Source of the DNA: Pirellulales bacterium
GTDB taxonomy: Bacteria > Planctomycetota > Planctomycetia > Pirellulales > JAICIG01
Direction of reading: 5' to 3'
DNA: 64,000 nt
NCBI GenBank assembly: GCA_035533075.1
Contig: DATLUO010000130.1
Coordinates: 1 to 64,000 of the forward strand
The notes beneath the pieces were generated by a model. It did not search any database. It was given only the letters and a program-made list of their open reading frames with translations, and was not told where the DNA came from. Positions 17,207-28,220 of this stretch are shown here, piece after piece (position 1 is the stretch's first letter; each line of letters opens with the position of its first letter). The translations under genes and the position numbers were made by a program.

Positions 17207-18586
17207 TTATTCCTTGGGCAACGTCTCCATCCGCTTGACGGCCTGATAAAGCCCCCAGCCGAGCGCGAGAACCAGCAGCAGAATGACGCCGCCCAACAGC
17301 AGCGGATTGTTGAGCAGCTTCGAGGGCCTGAATTCGGCCGGCTGCCCGGCGCCCGGCCCCGGTTGCGGCTTGCCAAGCTCGGCCCGCGAAGGTTGAAACC
17401 CCGAGCCAAGCAATTCCTGGATTGCCGCGGTGTCATACGCCGCCGCCTCGGCGTCGGCCGACCCATAGACCAGTTGATAGCGGGAAGCCGGGGAGGCCAG
17501 GTAAACCAACTCGTACACGTCGCCTTCGGCCTCGACGCCCTGGATCTCCAACGGCGGGCTGTCTCGATCGTCGATCACGATGCGGTATCTGGATTTCCGC
17601 GACGGTGGAAACGAAATCGAAAGCCCCTCCCGCTGCACGTTCTTGAATTCGATCCGCGACACGGTTCCTTGGCCGGTCCGCCGCCATGTTGTGTTCACGC
17701 CCTGAATTGTTTCCGCCTCGACCGCCGCATGCCGGCTGAAATTGCGGTCGGACGTTTCCAATGTCAGCGACGTCAGCGGTTGACGCCGGGTGTCGATGCG
17801 GACGATCGTCTGATGTTTCTCCGTATCTTTTTCGACTCGGAAGTCGGTCAGCGGGTATTTCGTTTTTTCGTCTCCGGTGGACTGCGATTCTTCAACTTCT
17901 CGCCAGAAATCGATGCGTTCGATTCGCAGCGGACGGCGCTCGACCGTAACCTTCTCGGTGCGCTCCGTTTCGTCGGCGCCTTGCAGACGGCGGGTGAGCG
18001 CCAACAGTTCCGACTCTTGTTCGACGGTCACGTCGTCGATGACGATGCGGAAATGCCGCTTTGCCGTCTCAGGGAACGAAACGCTGTCGCTGCGCACGTC
18101 CATGTAGCGAGAGTAATCGAAGATCACGGTTTCGTTTCCGGCCCGCTCCCATTGTTGACCGTCGGTCGACGCATCGATCCGCACTCGCTGCTCGAAATTG
18201 CGCAACGGAGAGACGATCGTCAGCCCGTTGGCGTGTGGATCGTCTTTCTCAAGCTCGACGGTGATTTCCAGGCCGCCGTCGTCGCGCGGCCGGGCGGAAA
18301 AGTGCCGCGCCGGCCACGTCTTCCGCACGCGCCGCGGGCGGGTCGTCCGCGCTTTGCGCAACAAATACGGAACCGGTTTTCCCGTCTCGTCGAGCAACCG
18401 GACGTCGGCAAGTCCATCCTGGGTGGCTGCAAACACGTCGGAATCGAGCGCGACGGCCAGCAACTCTTCTTGCTTCACGGCAGGCGCTTCGACTTGCCTG
18501 GCGAACTGATATGCCGCCTCGGCGGCGAAAGCCGGCTGCGCCGCGGCCCACCCGACGAACGCAAACCAGAGCACCTTCTTGATCAC
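17207..18586 (-). CDS. DUF3999 family protein
   Basis: 459 aa, GTG start at 18586 with a GGAGGAGG ribosome site; its GTGA overlaps the stop of the DUF2339 gene. It opens with an N-terminal signal peptide ([21 protein letters not shown]). A long beta-rich periplasmic region includes [32 protein letters not shown], near-canonical for DUF3999. It ends in one membrane anchor ([22 protein letters not shown]). DUF3999 genes almost always follow DUF2339 genes and their products are thought to act together in the envelope. Their biochemical role is not known. Confidence 0.85.
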   Translation of the reverse strand: MIKKVLWFAFVGWAAAQPAFAAEAAYQFARQVEAPAVKQEELLAVALDSDVFAATQDGLADVRLLDETGKPVPYLLRKARTTRPRRVRKTWPARHFSARPRDDGGLEITVELEKDDPHANGLTIVSPLRNFEQRVRIDASTDGQQWERAGNETVIFDYSRYMDVRSDSVSFPETAKRHFRIVIDDVTVEQESELLALTRRLQGADETERTEKVTVERRPLRIERIDFWREVEESQSTGDEKTKYPLTDFRVEKDTEKHQTIVRIDTRRQPLTSLTLETSDRNFSRHAAVEAETIQGVNTTWRRTGQGTVSRIEFKNVQREGLSISFPPSRKSRYRIVIDDRDSPPLEIQGVEAEGDVYELVYLASPASRYQLVYGSADAEAAAYDTAAIQELLGSGFQPSRAELGKPQPGPGAGQPAEFRPSKLLNNPLLLGGVILLLVLALGWGLYQAVKRMETLPKE

Positions 18587-21099
18587 GTGACCTCCTCCGT
18601 GCCCGCCGGTTCCTTCGTGGCGAAGGTCTCGCGGTATTTCAGATAGATGAACGATCCGCAGAGCACCAACACGCCCAGCAGAATGAAGGCCACGATCCGA
18701 TAAAACTGATCGAGACGCGACAGATCGACGAAGAACACTTTCCAGGCGACGACGGCGAACAGCGCCAGTCCCAAGTAGCGCAGCGTGCGGATGTTTTTGC
18801 CGATTCCGCTCAAGATCAGCCCCAGCGCGAACAACGACCACAGGATGGAGACGCCGCCGGGCCGCAGCCCTTCGATATAGGAGAACAAGAACGAGTTGAC
18901 TTCGAGCGAGAGATAGATGAACAGCGTCGCCAGGCTGCAAAAGCCAAGGAATACGCCGGCGCTTTTGGCGTGCGTTCGGGCCACCAACAGCGCATAGCCA
19001 CCGGCCAAAAAGCCGATGACGGCCCCAAAATCGACCAACCGCAGCGCGGCGTCGCGGAACGAGTATTCTCCGCCGTAAAGCATGCGGTGCGTGATGTCCC
19101 AGGCCGGCAGATCGAAGCCAAACAGTTTGATCAGCACTCCGCCGACAAACAGCATCAGCAGCGCGAGCAACCACTCGCTTTCACGGAGACACGTTTCATA
19201 CAACAGCAGCCCGCATAGGGCCAGCCACAACATCGTGAGCAGGGGGAGCTTGACCGGCGGATACAGGTATCCGAAGGTCCGGTTCAGCTCCAGATGCACG
19301 TAGACGAACAGCATGCCCAGGGCGGTTCCCGCGGCCAGCCGGACCGCCCAGGCGTCGCGAATCCAGCCTGGCACGTCGTTATCGCGGTCCACGATTTTCG
19401 CGTCGCCGCCGTCCTGCCGCGTCAGCAACCGATACGCCCCGCCGAGCGAAGCGATCGGCACGCCAAACATCACCATCCGTTCGGCAAGCTGGCGCAGATA
19501 ATCGGCCAGCGGCAGCTTGGCGGCCGAAGGAGTCTGCAGGAATTCTCCGCGCAAATCGATGAAACCGAATCGGAACAGCACGATTGCATACAGCAGGTAG
19601 CAGACCTGCCGCAAGAACTCGCTGCCCAGCTTTCCGGCGACCCACAGCAGCACGAACGCTTGGATGGCCCAACTGACGGTAATCCATTGGCGAGACAGGA
19701 CGAGCGGCATCGTCACCGCCAGAAAAAACGCCGCCAGGCCGATGAAGCTAACCAGCAGTTCGCGGTCGACCAGCCGGCGCCGGAGAAAGTAAAACACGTG
19801 AAGCGTATAGAAGGCCGCCAGCGAGAGCGTCGCCGCGGCGACCCATTCGCGCCCGTAAACCTGATCGATCAGGCGATAGGAAACCGCATAGAACACCCCC
19901 GCGTTCACCACCAGCGTCAGCAGGTCGAGCAGATTCGACTTTGCTTTGTTGACGACCTTGTAGAGAAAGGTCATCGTCGAGAAGAGTACGAAGAAGGCGA
20001 TCAAAAACGGCATCACTTCCCAGAAGTGGCCGACGTCGTAGTCGGGCATCGCCGCGAAGAACAGGGCGTAAGTCGCGGCGAAGCTCAGGTAATTCACCAG
20101 CGGCCAGTTCTTCCAGTAGCAAAGAGCCAAGACGCCGACGCCCAGCACGAGCACGTAGCCGAACAGGCCGGGAAAGTTGACGACGCCGGTGGAAAGCATG
20201 ACCGGCGTGCCGTAGCCGCCGATGATGCCCAGCACGGCGACGAGGATGGAGTTGAACCGCACGGCGATGCCGCCGGCCAGGGCGGTGACGACGCTCATCA
20301 AGGCGAACGCCGGCGGCATTTCGATCAGGTGATAAAAGTTGGCGGCGGCGAACACGGAGAAGTAGAGCGTCGCCAGGCCGCCCCCCATCAGGCCCTGGCC
20401 CAAGACGTGGTATCGACGCCCCAGCAATTGCGTGCCGGCGATCAGCATGCCCAGGCCGGCGATCGTCGAGAGGGCCACGCGGCCCAGTTCGTTGATCAGT
20501 CCGTGCTCGACGGAATACTTCAGGAAGAACCCCACCCCGACGACAAGGATCACGATGCCGATCCGCAGCAGCCATTGGCTGGCGACGGCGTATTCCAGGG
20601 AGACTCCCGCCGGCGCATGCTCTTCGCCGACGATGATCCAGCTCCAGATTCGCCGGAGGGTCTCTTTCGCGGCGGTTTCGAACTTGTTGGGTACGCGGGG
20701 CGCGGTGGGCCGAGGGGGCGTGGGCAGGCGCGGCGCCGGCTGCCATGGCGCGCCGAAATCGGGCCGTGCGGGCCGCACCGGCGACGGTTCGACAACCTGT
20801 TCGGGCACCATCTCCGCAGTTTCCGGCGGCGCATGGCGATCGGGCTTAAGGGGTTCCGGGGCGGCGCGTTCCGGCACCGCGCGCTCGGACGTCGTCTCCG
20901 GCGTTGCGGGAGAGGACCGTTCCGCGGCGCCCCGCAGGGCCTCGATCTGGGCTCGCAGGGTCCGGAATTCCCGCTTGAGGTCGCCGAGGGCCACCTCCTG
21001 TTCCTGTCGCAGCTTGACCAGCAAGATGATCGTTGCGATAGGAAGGATCAGGCAGAGTCCCAAACCGCCCAGCGCGAGCAGCAGCAAGAGATCATCCAT
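18583..21099 (-). CDS. DUF2339 multi-spanning membrane protein
   Basis: 838 aa from ATG 21099. A first membrane segment ([18 protein letters not shown]) is followed by a short coiled coil ([19 protein letters not shown]). A Pro/Glu-rich linker of ~120 residues leads into over twenty hydrophobic segments. The first of these contains the DUF2339 hallmark [20 protein letters not shown] and the next [17 protein letters not shown]. Translationally coupled to the DUF3999 partner. A TACAAT -10-like box lies at 21180-21185 on the minus strand, with a poor -35. Confidence 0.85.
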   Translation of the reverse strand: MDDLLLLLALGGLGLCLILPIATIILLVKLRQEQEVALGDLKREFRTLRAQIEALRGAAERSSPATPETTSERAVPERAAPEPLKPDRHAPPETAEMVPEQVVEPSPVRPARPDFGAPWQPAPRLPTPPRPTAPRVPNKFETAAKETLRRIWSWIIVGEEHAPAGVSLEYAVASQWLLRIGIVILVVGVGFFLKYSVEHGLINELGRVALSTIAGLGMLIAGTQLLGRRYHVLGQGLMGGGLATLYFSVFAAANFYHLIEMPPAFALMSVVTALAGGIAVRFNSILVAVLGIIGGYGTPVMLSTGVVNFPGLFGYVLVLGVGVLALCYWKNWPLVNYLSFAATYALFFAAMPDYDVGHFWEVMPFLIAFFVLFSTMTFLYKVVNKAKSNLLDLLTLVVNAGVFYAVSYRLIDQVYGREWVAAATLSLAAFYTLHVFYFLRRRLVDRELLVSFIGLAAFFLAVTMPLVLSRQWITVSWAIQAFVLLWVAGKLGSEFLRQVCYLLYAIVLFRFGFIDLRGEFLQTPSAAKLPLADYLRQLAERMVMFGVPIASLGGAYRLLTRQDGGDAKIVDRDNDVPGWIRDAWAVRLAAGTALGMLFVYVHLELNRTFGYLYPPVKLPLLTMLWLALCGLLLYETCLRESEWLLALLMLFVGGVLIKLFGFDLPAWDITHRMLYGGEYSFRDAALRLVDFGAVIGFLAGGYALLVARTHAKSAGVFLGFCSLATLFIYLSLEVNSFLFSYIEGLRPGGVSILWSLFALGLILSGIGKNIRTLRYLGLALFAVVAWKVFFVDLSRLDQFYRIVAFILLGVLVLCGSFIYLKYRETFATKEPAGTEEVT

Positions 21100-21254
21100 C
21101 GACGTGCCTTTCCAGAAAACCGCCGGTTCCCATCGCTCTCGCGGAGTCTGCTCAGGGAGCTGACTCGCTCGATCGCTTGATTGTACTCGCCCCGCAATCG
21201 GGATGCGCCATGGTTCTCGCGGATTCAGGGGGGGACATCGCCGTGTACCGCAGT

Positions 21255-21352
21255 CGTAAGGTGGGACAAGCGAGCTTGCGAGCGCCGGCCCACCGTGATG
21301 GACGTCGCTTTCGGTGGGCCGGCGCTCGCAAGCTCGCTTGTCCCACCTTACG
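21255..21352. repeat. 3'-end palindromic repeat, family 1 (perfect 40-bp arms)
   Basis: Arms 21255-21294 and 21313-21352 are perfectly inverted over 40 bp around an 18-bp spacer, the cleanest copy here. It lies between the end of the ferritin-like gene (21395) and the start of the DUF2339 gene (21099), both on the minus strand. It is thus downstream of the ferritin-like gene. Confidence 0.95.
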
Positions 21353-21394
21353 CTTCGCTGGAACAAAAACCGTTTAAGCAAAACACCGGGGCGG

Positions 21395-21886
21395 TTATTC
21401 CTGCCAGCCCGCCAGGATGCGCTCCACCTCTTCCTTGTGCCCCGTTTCGTCGCTCACCTGGTTTTCGAGCGCCACCTTCAGGCCCACGTCGCCGAACGAT
21501 TCGGCATGTTCCACGCGCCGCGTGTAGTCGGCAATGGCTTGCTTCTCGGCCTGCAGCACGTTGAGCAGCATTTCGCGCGGCGTCTGGGCTTCGGGCACAG
21601 GACGCGGCACGGTGGTCGGCTGTCCGCCGAGGGCCGCAATCTTGTCAGACAAGAACTGCGCATGTCCCAACTCGTCGGTGACTTCCGCCTGGAATAATGC
21701 CCGCAGCTCCTTGCGATACGGCCCGGTGATCGTGGCCGAATAGTGCAAATACATGATCACGGCCTGCAGTTCGCCGGCCAGGTCTTCATTGAGGCCCTCC
21801 AGCAGCGACTCGCGCATGCTTTCGTTGGTCCCCGGTTCTGATACCCCGCTGGTTTGGTACTCGTGCTCTCGGGTGGTCGTGGCCAT
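21395..21886 (-). CDS. ferritin-like (bacterioferritin/DUF892-type) protein
   Basis: 163 aa, ATG after GAAAGGAG. Two helical pairs carry the di-iron pattern: [16 protein letters not shown], then [16 protein letters not shown] (ExxxxxH), then [18 protein letters not shown], then [18 protein letters not shown] (ExxH). This is the four-helix ferritin-like arrangement, suited to iron oxidation or storage. The first ~25 residues are polar and unconserved. It is framed on both sides by palindromic repeats. It lies close to the iron-type ABC genes but in a separate unit. Confidence 0.85.
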   Translation of the reverse strand: MATTTREHEYQTSGVSEPGTNESMRESLLEGLNEDLAGELQAVIMYLHYSATITGPYRKELRALFQAEVTDELGHAQFLSDKIAALGGQPTTVPRPVPEAQTPREMLLNVLQAEKQAIADYTRRVEHAESFGDVGLKVALENQVSDETGHKEEVERILAGWQE

Positions 21887-21915
21887 GATTGGATTGGCTC
21901 CTTTCTAGTTATCGT

Positions 21916-22081
21916 CGTAAGGTGGGACCAGCGAGCTTGCGAGCGCCGGCCCACCATGTTCGAGGCGTTGGGCGTTGGGCGTTAGGGCATCGGTAGAACA
22001 GCGCGCCTAAAGCCTTACGCCCACCGCCTAACGCCTTGCTTTCGGTGGGCCGGCGCTGGCAAGCTCGCTGGTCCCACCTAC
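21916..22081. repeat. 3'-end palindromic repeat, family 1 (paired arms)
   Basis: Arms 21916-21955 and 22044-22081 are inverted with a few differences. The interior holds GGCGTTGGGCGTTGGGCGTT-like microrepeats and their inverse. It separates the possible 48-residue gene (ending 22126) from the ferritin-like gene, so it again lies downstream of a gene. Confidence 0.9.
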
Positions 22082-22125
22082 CGCCGTTCATGGGCAAATG
22101 CAAAGACCGTGCCTGCTAGGTAAGA

Positions 22126-22272
22126 CTACTGGACGGCATCTTCGGCATACGCCTTGCTCATATCGACAGGACCATTTTCTTCATTCACAAGGAGCGATTC
22201 ATGGCTAGCCCAGGCGGCCGGCTCGGGAATGCCGCGCACATGGGCCCCGGCGTAGTTCGTGAACCGCTTCAC
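22126..22272 (-). CDS. possible small protein, 48 aa
   Basis: The GTG at 22270-22272 overlaps the stop of the zinc-ribbon gene (GTGA), a common coupling arrangement here. The product starts MKRFTNYAGAHVRGIPEPAA and ends in an acidic, soluble tail with DMSKAYAEDAVQ. Codon use and composition look protein-like, unlike the shadow frames around it. I do not recognise a family. It would be the last gene of the iron-transport/Hsp70 train. A competing plus-strand ORF starting at 22201 overlaps the zinc-ribbon gene and looks less natural. Confidence 0.5.
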   Translation of the reverse strand: MKRFTNYAGAHVRGIPEPAAWASHESLLVNEENGPVDMSKAYAEDAVQ

Positions 22273-22586
22273 GGGCCGGCGACTTCAAACACCTGCGCAC
22301 ATTTGGGGCACTTCACCGCGTTGATTTTTCCCGAGGGCAGCCGAAGAGGCGCTTGACAATGAGGGCATTGGCACACTTTTTCGGCCGCACTGGGCGGCGC
22401 GGGCTGACCGGACGCCGACGGCGGACCCCGGCCGGTGGCGACCGCCGGCGCTTCGCCCGATGATCCGGCCTCGACCTTGATCGGCTTCTTGCAAACCAGG
22501 CAATCGACCGTGCCGCCGCGCGTCGAATCTTCCAACAGCATGAACTTGCGGCAATCGGCGTGCGGGCACTGAACGATAAACGGCAT
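22269..22586 (-). CDS. double zinc-ribbon protein, 105 aa
   Basis: Two four-Cys clusters are separated by a Pro/Ala/Ser-rich linker. The first is CPHADC...CLVC (residues ~7-32). The second is CQCPHCQAPL...CPKC near the C-terminus, of the MJ0042-like zinc-ribbon style common in planctomycetes. Likely a small zinc-binding adaptor. It starts 24 nt after the Hsp70-like gene and overlaps the possible 48-aa gene. Confidence 0.75.
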   Translation of the reverse strand: MPFIVQCPHADCRKFMLLEDSTRGGTVDCLVCKKPIKVEAGSSGEAPAVATGRGPPSASGQPAPPSAAEKVCQCPHCQAPLRLPSGKINAVKCPKCAQVFEVAGP

Positions 22587-22610
22587 GGAACGGCACCGTC
22601 TTGGCTAGGT

Positions 22611-24203
<1,593 letters not shown>

Positions 24204-24231
24204 GGTTCCAGCCTACGTTCTAACAATCTTT

Positions 24232-25227
24232 TCATCCGTCGTCAGCCGGAGATACCGGCGGTCGCAGTTCAATTCCGATGGTTTCGCCCGGAAAAACGGG
24301 CTGCGGCAGGAACAAAGACAGCTTATCGCGGCCGCGGGCAACCGTCGTAGACCAACCGCCGGCCCGAGGCCGCACGTCGATGACGGTCCAACCGTTCTCC
24401 TGGGTGCTGGCCATCGCCGAGAGTTGCTGGGGCCGGATCAGCAGCGTGTCGGCCCCGGCCGGCGCGATTGCGGGCGGCGACGTTTCTCGAGTGGCGATGA
24501 TACCTTGACGCAGCCACGCTCGCGGCAGTTCGATGCACGGGCCGGTCCAGCGGGCAACGGCTTCGCTGACCGGATGCCAATGGAGCTCGGACGGCGTACC
24601 CTCTTGCACCAGGCGGCCGCCGTCGAGCACGGCGATGCGCTCGCAAACCATCGCGGCTTCGTCCCACGAATGTGTGACAAAGATGCACGTCGTGCGACGC
24701 GCGGAGACGCAATCGCGGATCAGCTCCAGCATGTCGGTGCGCAAGGGAGGGTCGAGATGCGCCAGCGGCTCATCGAGGAGCAGAAGGTCGGGACCGACTG
24801 CCAAAGCGCGGGCCAGGGCCAATCGCTGGGCTTCGCCGCCACTGAGCTGCGCGGGGCGGTGGTTCCAGACACGGGCCGGCAAACGCAGCTCGCCGAGCAG
24901 TGCTTCCGCCCGACGCCGGCGGTCGTTGACGGCGTGGCGAAACAAAACGCAGCGTAAATGCTCGAGCGCGGTGAGGTGAGGCCAGAGGGCCAGGCTCTGG
25001 AACACCATGCCAATTCGCCATCGGCCGTTCGCGGGGCCGTCGATGATGATGTTGCCGGAGGTGCAGCGGGTCAAGCCGGCAAGAAGCCTGAGCAGCGTCG
25101 TCTTGCCGGCGCCCGAGCCGCCCAAGAGTCCCACCACCTTGCCGGCTTCGATCTGCCAACAGACCCGGTCGAGCACCTCGACACGGTCGAAACGCTTCGT
25201 GACCTCGTGACACTTGATCGAATACAT
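24232..25227 (-). CDS. ABC transporter ATP-binding protein (iron/thiamine/molybdate-type importer)
   Basis: 331 aa from ATG 25227. Walker A GGSGAGKTTLL, Q-loop FQSLALWP, signature LSGGEAQRLALARAL, Walker B LLLLDEPLAHLD and the switch histidine in VTHSWDEA are all present. About 100 C-terminal residues look TOBE-like, as in FbpC/CysA/PotA-type importers. The permease gene ends 3 nt before the start. With the fused permease and lipoprotein binding protein upstream it completes an importer. A long frame in another phase covers this region and is a shadow. Confidence 0.92.
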   Translation of the reverse strand: MYSIKCHEVTKRFDRVEVLDRVCWQIEAGKVVGLLGGSGAGKTTLLRLLAGLTRCTSGNIIIDGPANGRWRIGMVFQSLALWPHLTALEHLRCVLFRHAVNDRRRRAEALLGELRLPARVWNHRPAQLSGGEAQRLALARALAVGPDLLLLDEPLAHLDPPLRTDMLELIRDCVSARRTTCIFVTHSWDEAAMVCERIAVLDGGRLVQEGTPSELHWHPVSEAVARWTGPCIELPRAWLRQGIIATRETSPPAIAPAGADTLLIRPQQLSAMASTQENGWTVIDVRPRAGGWSTTVARGRDKLSLFLPQPVFPGETIGIELRPPVSPADDG

Positions 25228-25229
25228 CG

Positions 25230-26855
25230 TCAAACCACTTCCAGGCAGCGATTGGTAAGCAGAAAATACGCCAGCACGGGCAAGAGGGCCACCGCCAACT
25301 GCATCAGAGCCAGGCTGGCCGCCACGTGGACCGGGCCGAAGTGCATGAACGTGAACAGCCGCAAGGCCAGCGTTCCCTGACCCGGCGCGCAGAGGAGTTG
25401 GCTGATTTCGACTTCGCCCACGGTGAGCACGTAACCGATCAGTACCGCCGCCAAGGCATGATCGGCCAACAGCGGAAGATCGATCCACCATGCCCGCCGC
25501 CAGCGGCCCAACCCCGACAGCCACGCCGACTCGCGCCATTCGCCGGCGATGCGGCGCTCGCCCGACGCCATGGCACGGGCGGCAAACGGCCAAGCTCGCG
25601 CGGTCAAGGCCAAGACGACGAGCGCGTTGGTGTTGCCCAACGCCTTCAGATCCACTGGCCAATCGCGATTGTAAAACTGGGAATAGGCCAGTCCCAAGAC
25701 CAGCGCCGGCACGCCAATCGGCAGCAGCGACAGGAAGTCCAAAGCGAGGCTCTTTCGCCGGGCGGCCGCTCGCCCGACCACCGTGGCCGCCAGCAGCGCG
25801 AGGGCGGCTGCCAGCAACGCCGTGCGCAAGGTGTTGGCGGTCTCCGGCGCCGCGTCGCGAGCGGCAGCCAGAAACTTCGGCAGCGACCGGCACTCGACCA
25901 CCATCGCGGAAACCGGCAAAACGACCGTGATCGCCAGATAGCCGGCCAACGCGGCCGCCACAAGCCAGGCCCGCCGCCCCAACTCGATGCGCTGAGCGGC
26001 CGTTTCGCTTCGGGCCGTGACATACTGCCGGCGCCGTTCGACGAACGCCAGCACTGCCACGGCGAACAGAGCGACCGAGAGCAAGGCCAGCGCCGATCGC
26101 GAGGCGCCGCCGCGATCGAGGTAGTTGGTCAGACGCAGATAGACCTCGATGGGAAACAAGCGACATTGCAGGACGTGCGGAACGCTGAAGTTGCCCAGGC
26201 TGAGTGCGAACGCCAGCAGCCAAGCGGCTGCCGCTTCCGGCCGAACGGCCCCGGCCAGCCATCGCCCGCGGCGCCACGGCGGCAACAGCAGGCGGGCCGC
26301 GTCCCAACCCGACTGCGGCAACCGGGCCAGTCCACGCCCGATGAGCAACATCGCCAGCGGAGCGTACATCTGGCCCAGCACCAGCACCGACGAAGTGAAA
26401 TGCCCGGCGTCGAGCTGAGTCAGCCAAGGCCGCCAAGTGTCGCCCAGCCAGCGGTCGACAAGCCCGCTCGACCCATAGCAATAGACCTGAGCCAACGCCC
26501 ACACCGCACTGGGTGAAGCGAAGGCGATCAGCATGGCCGTGGCCCACAGGCTGCGGGCCGGCAAATCGGTCAGTTCCAGCGCGGCCGCCACCAGGCCGCC
26601 CACGATGACGGCCACACTCGCGGCGGCGGCGCTCACCGCCAGACTGGCCGCGAACGAGGTCCAAGGGAACGCCGGCCGGCCCGCAACGCCGACGGCCGGC
26701 GACGGCGGCCCGGTGAAAGCTTGTTCGGGCGAAGAACGATCGCCGATGGCGAGCGCCGCCAAGGGCAGGAGCAACACCATTGCCACGCCCAAGGCCGGCC
26801 ACAACGGCCAACCGGGCAAATATTCGTGCTGGTGCGCGATGCCTTTGCCGGTCAC
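25230..26855 (-). CDS. fused ABC permease, FbpB/ThiP type
   Basis: 541 aa from GTG 26855, whose GTGA overlaps the stop of the binding-protein gene. About twelve membrane segments form two permease halves, as in FbpB and ThiP. The cytoplasmic coupling loops look weak: the first half has AARLLLPPWRRGRWL where EAA...G is expected, and the second has GEWRESAWLSGLGRWRRAWWIDLPLL, a better match. Substrate likely ferric iron by analogy; thiamine or phosphonate remain possible. Confidence 0.85.
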   Translation of the reverse strand: MTGKGIAHQHEYLPGWPLWPALGVAMVLLLPLAALAIGDRSSPEQAFTGPPSPAVGVAGRPAFPWTSFAASLAVSAAAASVAVIVGGLVAAALELTDLPARSLWATAMLIAFASPSAVWALAQVYCYGSSGLVDRWLGDTWRPWLTQLDAGHFTSSVLVLGQMYAPLAMLLIGRGLARLPQSGWDAARLLLPPWRRGRWLAGAVRPEAAAAWLLAFALSLGNFSVPHVLQCRLFPIEVYLRLTNYLDRGGASRSALALLSVALFAVAVLAFVERRRQYVTARSETAAQRIELGRRAWLVAAALAGYLAITVVLPVSAMVVECRSLPKFLAAARDAAPETANTLRTALLAAALALLAATVVGRAAARRKSLALDFLSLLPIGVPALVLGLAYSQFYNRDWPVDLKALGNTNALVVLALTARAWPFAARAMASGERRIAGEWRESAWLSGLGRWRRAWWIDLPLLADHALAAVLIGYVLTVGEVEISQLLCAPGQGTLALRLFTFMHFGPVHVAASLALMQLAVALLPVLAYFLLTNRCLEVV

Positions 26856-27877
26856 GGATGAAAGTGCTCCCGCGTCCAGCGACTGCTCGTGTCGAGTTGC
26901 TCGTAGATCGCCGTATGCGTTACCTGCATGGTTCGCAGCGGCCAAGCGCGCGACACGAACTTGGGCTGCGGCGAACCGCGGCGTACCGGCAAGTAGCCTT
27001 TGCCGTCGGCCGTGAGCGCCGCTTCAACCTGGCGGCTGACGAGGTAGTCGATGAGCCGCCGGGCCGACTCGCCGTGCGGCGCCCCGCGCACCAGCGCCAC
27101 GCTGCTCGGCACCAGCAGCGTTCCCTGATCGTGCTGGTCGGGAAACACCATTCCGATCGGTTCGCCGTCGGCCAGACCGGAGAGCACGTCGTCGGTGTCG
27201 GTGAGTCCGACGAAAACCGGCGAGGCGCCCGGCTTGGCGCGGGCCACGAGATTCTTGACCATCGCGTTGCCGTCCACGATTCGCACGTCGTTGGCCAGAA
27301 GATCGTCGAACCACTTCGTCGCGCCTTCCGGCCCCAGCGCCGCGAACAGGGCGGCCGCGTGAGCGCGGGTGGTGCCAAACTGCGGGTCGGCGATGGCCAC
27401 CTGGCCCCGCCATTCGGGCCCGGCGAGGTCTTGCAAGCCGCGAGGGGCCTTTTGTTCCGGCACATGGTCGGTGTTATAGACGATCACGCGGGCCCGCATG
27501 GCCACCGCGGTCCAACGGCCGTCGGCGTCTTTCGAATCGGCGGGAATATCGGCCGCTTCGGGAGACTCGTAACGATCGAGCAGGCCGCGATCGGCCAGCA
27601 GCAGTGTCTGCACCAGTTCGTTATTCCAAAAGACGTCGCACCGCGGCGACTGCGACTCCGCCAGCAACCGTGTTACGAGTCCGGTCGTCTTGGCCGCTTC
27701 GGCGTCGTAAACGGCGCGAACGTGAATGCCCGAAGCCGTTTGGAAGTCGTTCAAGATCGGCTCGGCATCGCCGCGGTCGATGGCCACGTAGACGACGACC
27801 TCGGGGGTATCCTCGCTACGGCAGCCCGGCAAAACGCACAGCGCGATTATCGCAAGCCAGATGCCGCCTTCGATCAA
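26852..27877 (-). CDS. extracellular solute-binding lipoprotein (Fe(III)-type)
   Basis: 341 aa, TTG start with AAAGGGG upstream. Lipoprotein signal IWLAIIALCVLPGC (lipobox LPGC). The mature domain is a two-lobed binding fold: VVVYVAIDRGDAEPILNDF at the start, DVFWNNELVQT, VIVYNTDHV and MVFPDQHDQGTLLVPSSVALV. These segments match the Fe3+-binding FbpA/FutA-type family. It overlaps both neighbours by a few bases, so the importer genes are tightly coupled. Confidence 0.88.
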   Translation of the reverse strand: MIEGGIWLAIIALCVLPGCRSEDTPEVVVYVAIDRGDAEPILNDFQTASGIHVRAVYDAEAAKTTGLVTRLLAESQSPRCDVFWNNELVQTLLLADRGLLDRYESPEAADIPADSKDADGRWTAVAMRARVIVYNTDHVPEQKAPRGLQDLAGPEWRGQVAIADPQFGTTRAHAAALFAALGPEGATKWFDDLLANDVRIVDGNAMVKNLVARAKPGASPVFVGLTDTDDVLSGLADGEPIGMVFPDQHDQGTLLVPSSVALVRGAPHGESARRLIDYLVSRQVEAALTADGKGYLPVRRGSPQPKFVSRAWPLRTMQVTHTAIYEQLDTSSRWTREHFHP

Positions 27878-28125
27878 TGGCGTCGCCCCTTTCGATAGTA
27901 GACCTCCGATCCGACTCGCATGAAATATAAAGGCGAGAAGTGGCCGTCAGCGTCACGTTGGGCGATGACGTCTTGAATCGAGTCGCCAAACCAGATGCAG
28001 CCGCTGGCCGGGTCGATTCCGGCGGTCCTTCCGATTTGTTTTGACAGATCATGCCGCCGCTGATATTCCGACAAAAGCTCTCGCGCTCGGTTCGAATCAG
28101 CTTCGGTCCAATGAGAAACGGTCAT
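27874..28125 (-). CDS. hypothetical protein, 83 aa
   Basis: ATG 28125 has TTGAGGAA 8-9 nt upstream, preferred over an upstream frame start at 28224. The product is soluble and mixed alpha/beta, with IDPASGCIWFGDSIQDVIAQRD and a basic end YYRKGRRH. It resembles a small planctomycete family I cannot name. Its TGA overlaps the TTG start of the binding protein, so it is the first gene of the importer operon. Confidence 0.65.
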   Translation of the reverse strand: MTVSHWTEADSNRARELLSEYQRRHDLSKQIGRTAGIDPASGCIWFGDSIQDVIAQRDADGHFSPLYFMRVGSEVYYRKGRRH

Positions 28126-28220
28126 TCCAAATTCCTCAACGAACGCATATTCTACTGGCGGCGAACCTATGATCCATCTTAGATTGGCTACTCGACTAAG
28201 AAAAGGCCGACATTGCTTCG

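Noticed and set aside
19294-21180. A 628-aa plus-strand frame opposite the DUF2339 gene
   Set aside because: Antisense shadow rich in Gln/His/Arg with no domain; GC-rich genes produce such long mirror frames. The minus strand encodes a recognised membrane protein.
24232-26811. An 859-aa open frame on the minus strand covering both ABC permease and ATPase
   Set aside because: Its first part is Arg/Gly-rich shadow of the permease frame; only the last 331 residues (from 25227) are the real ATPase.
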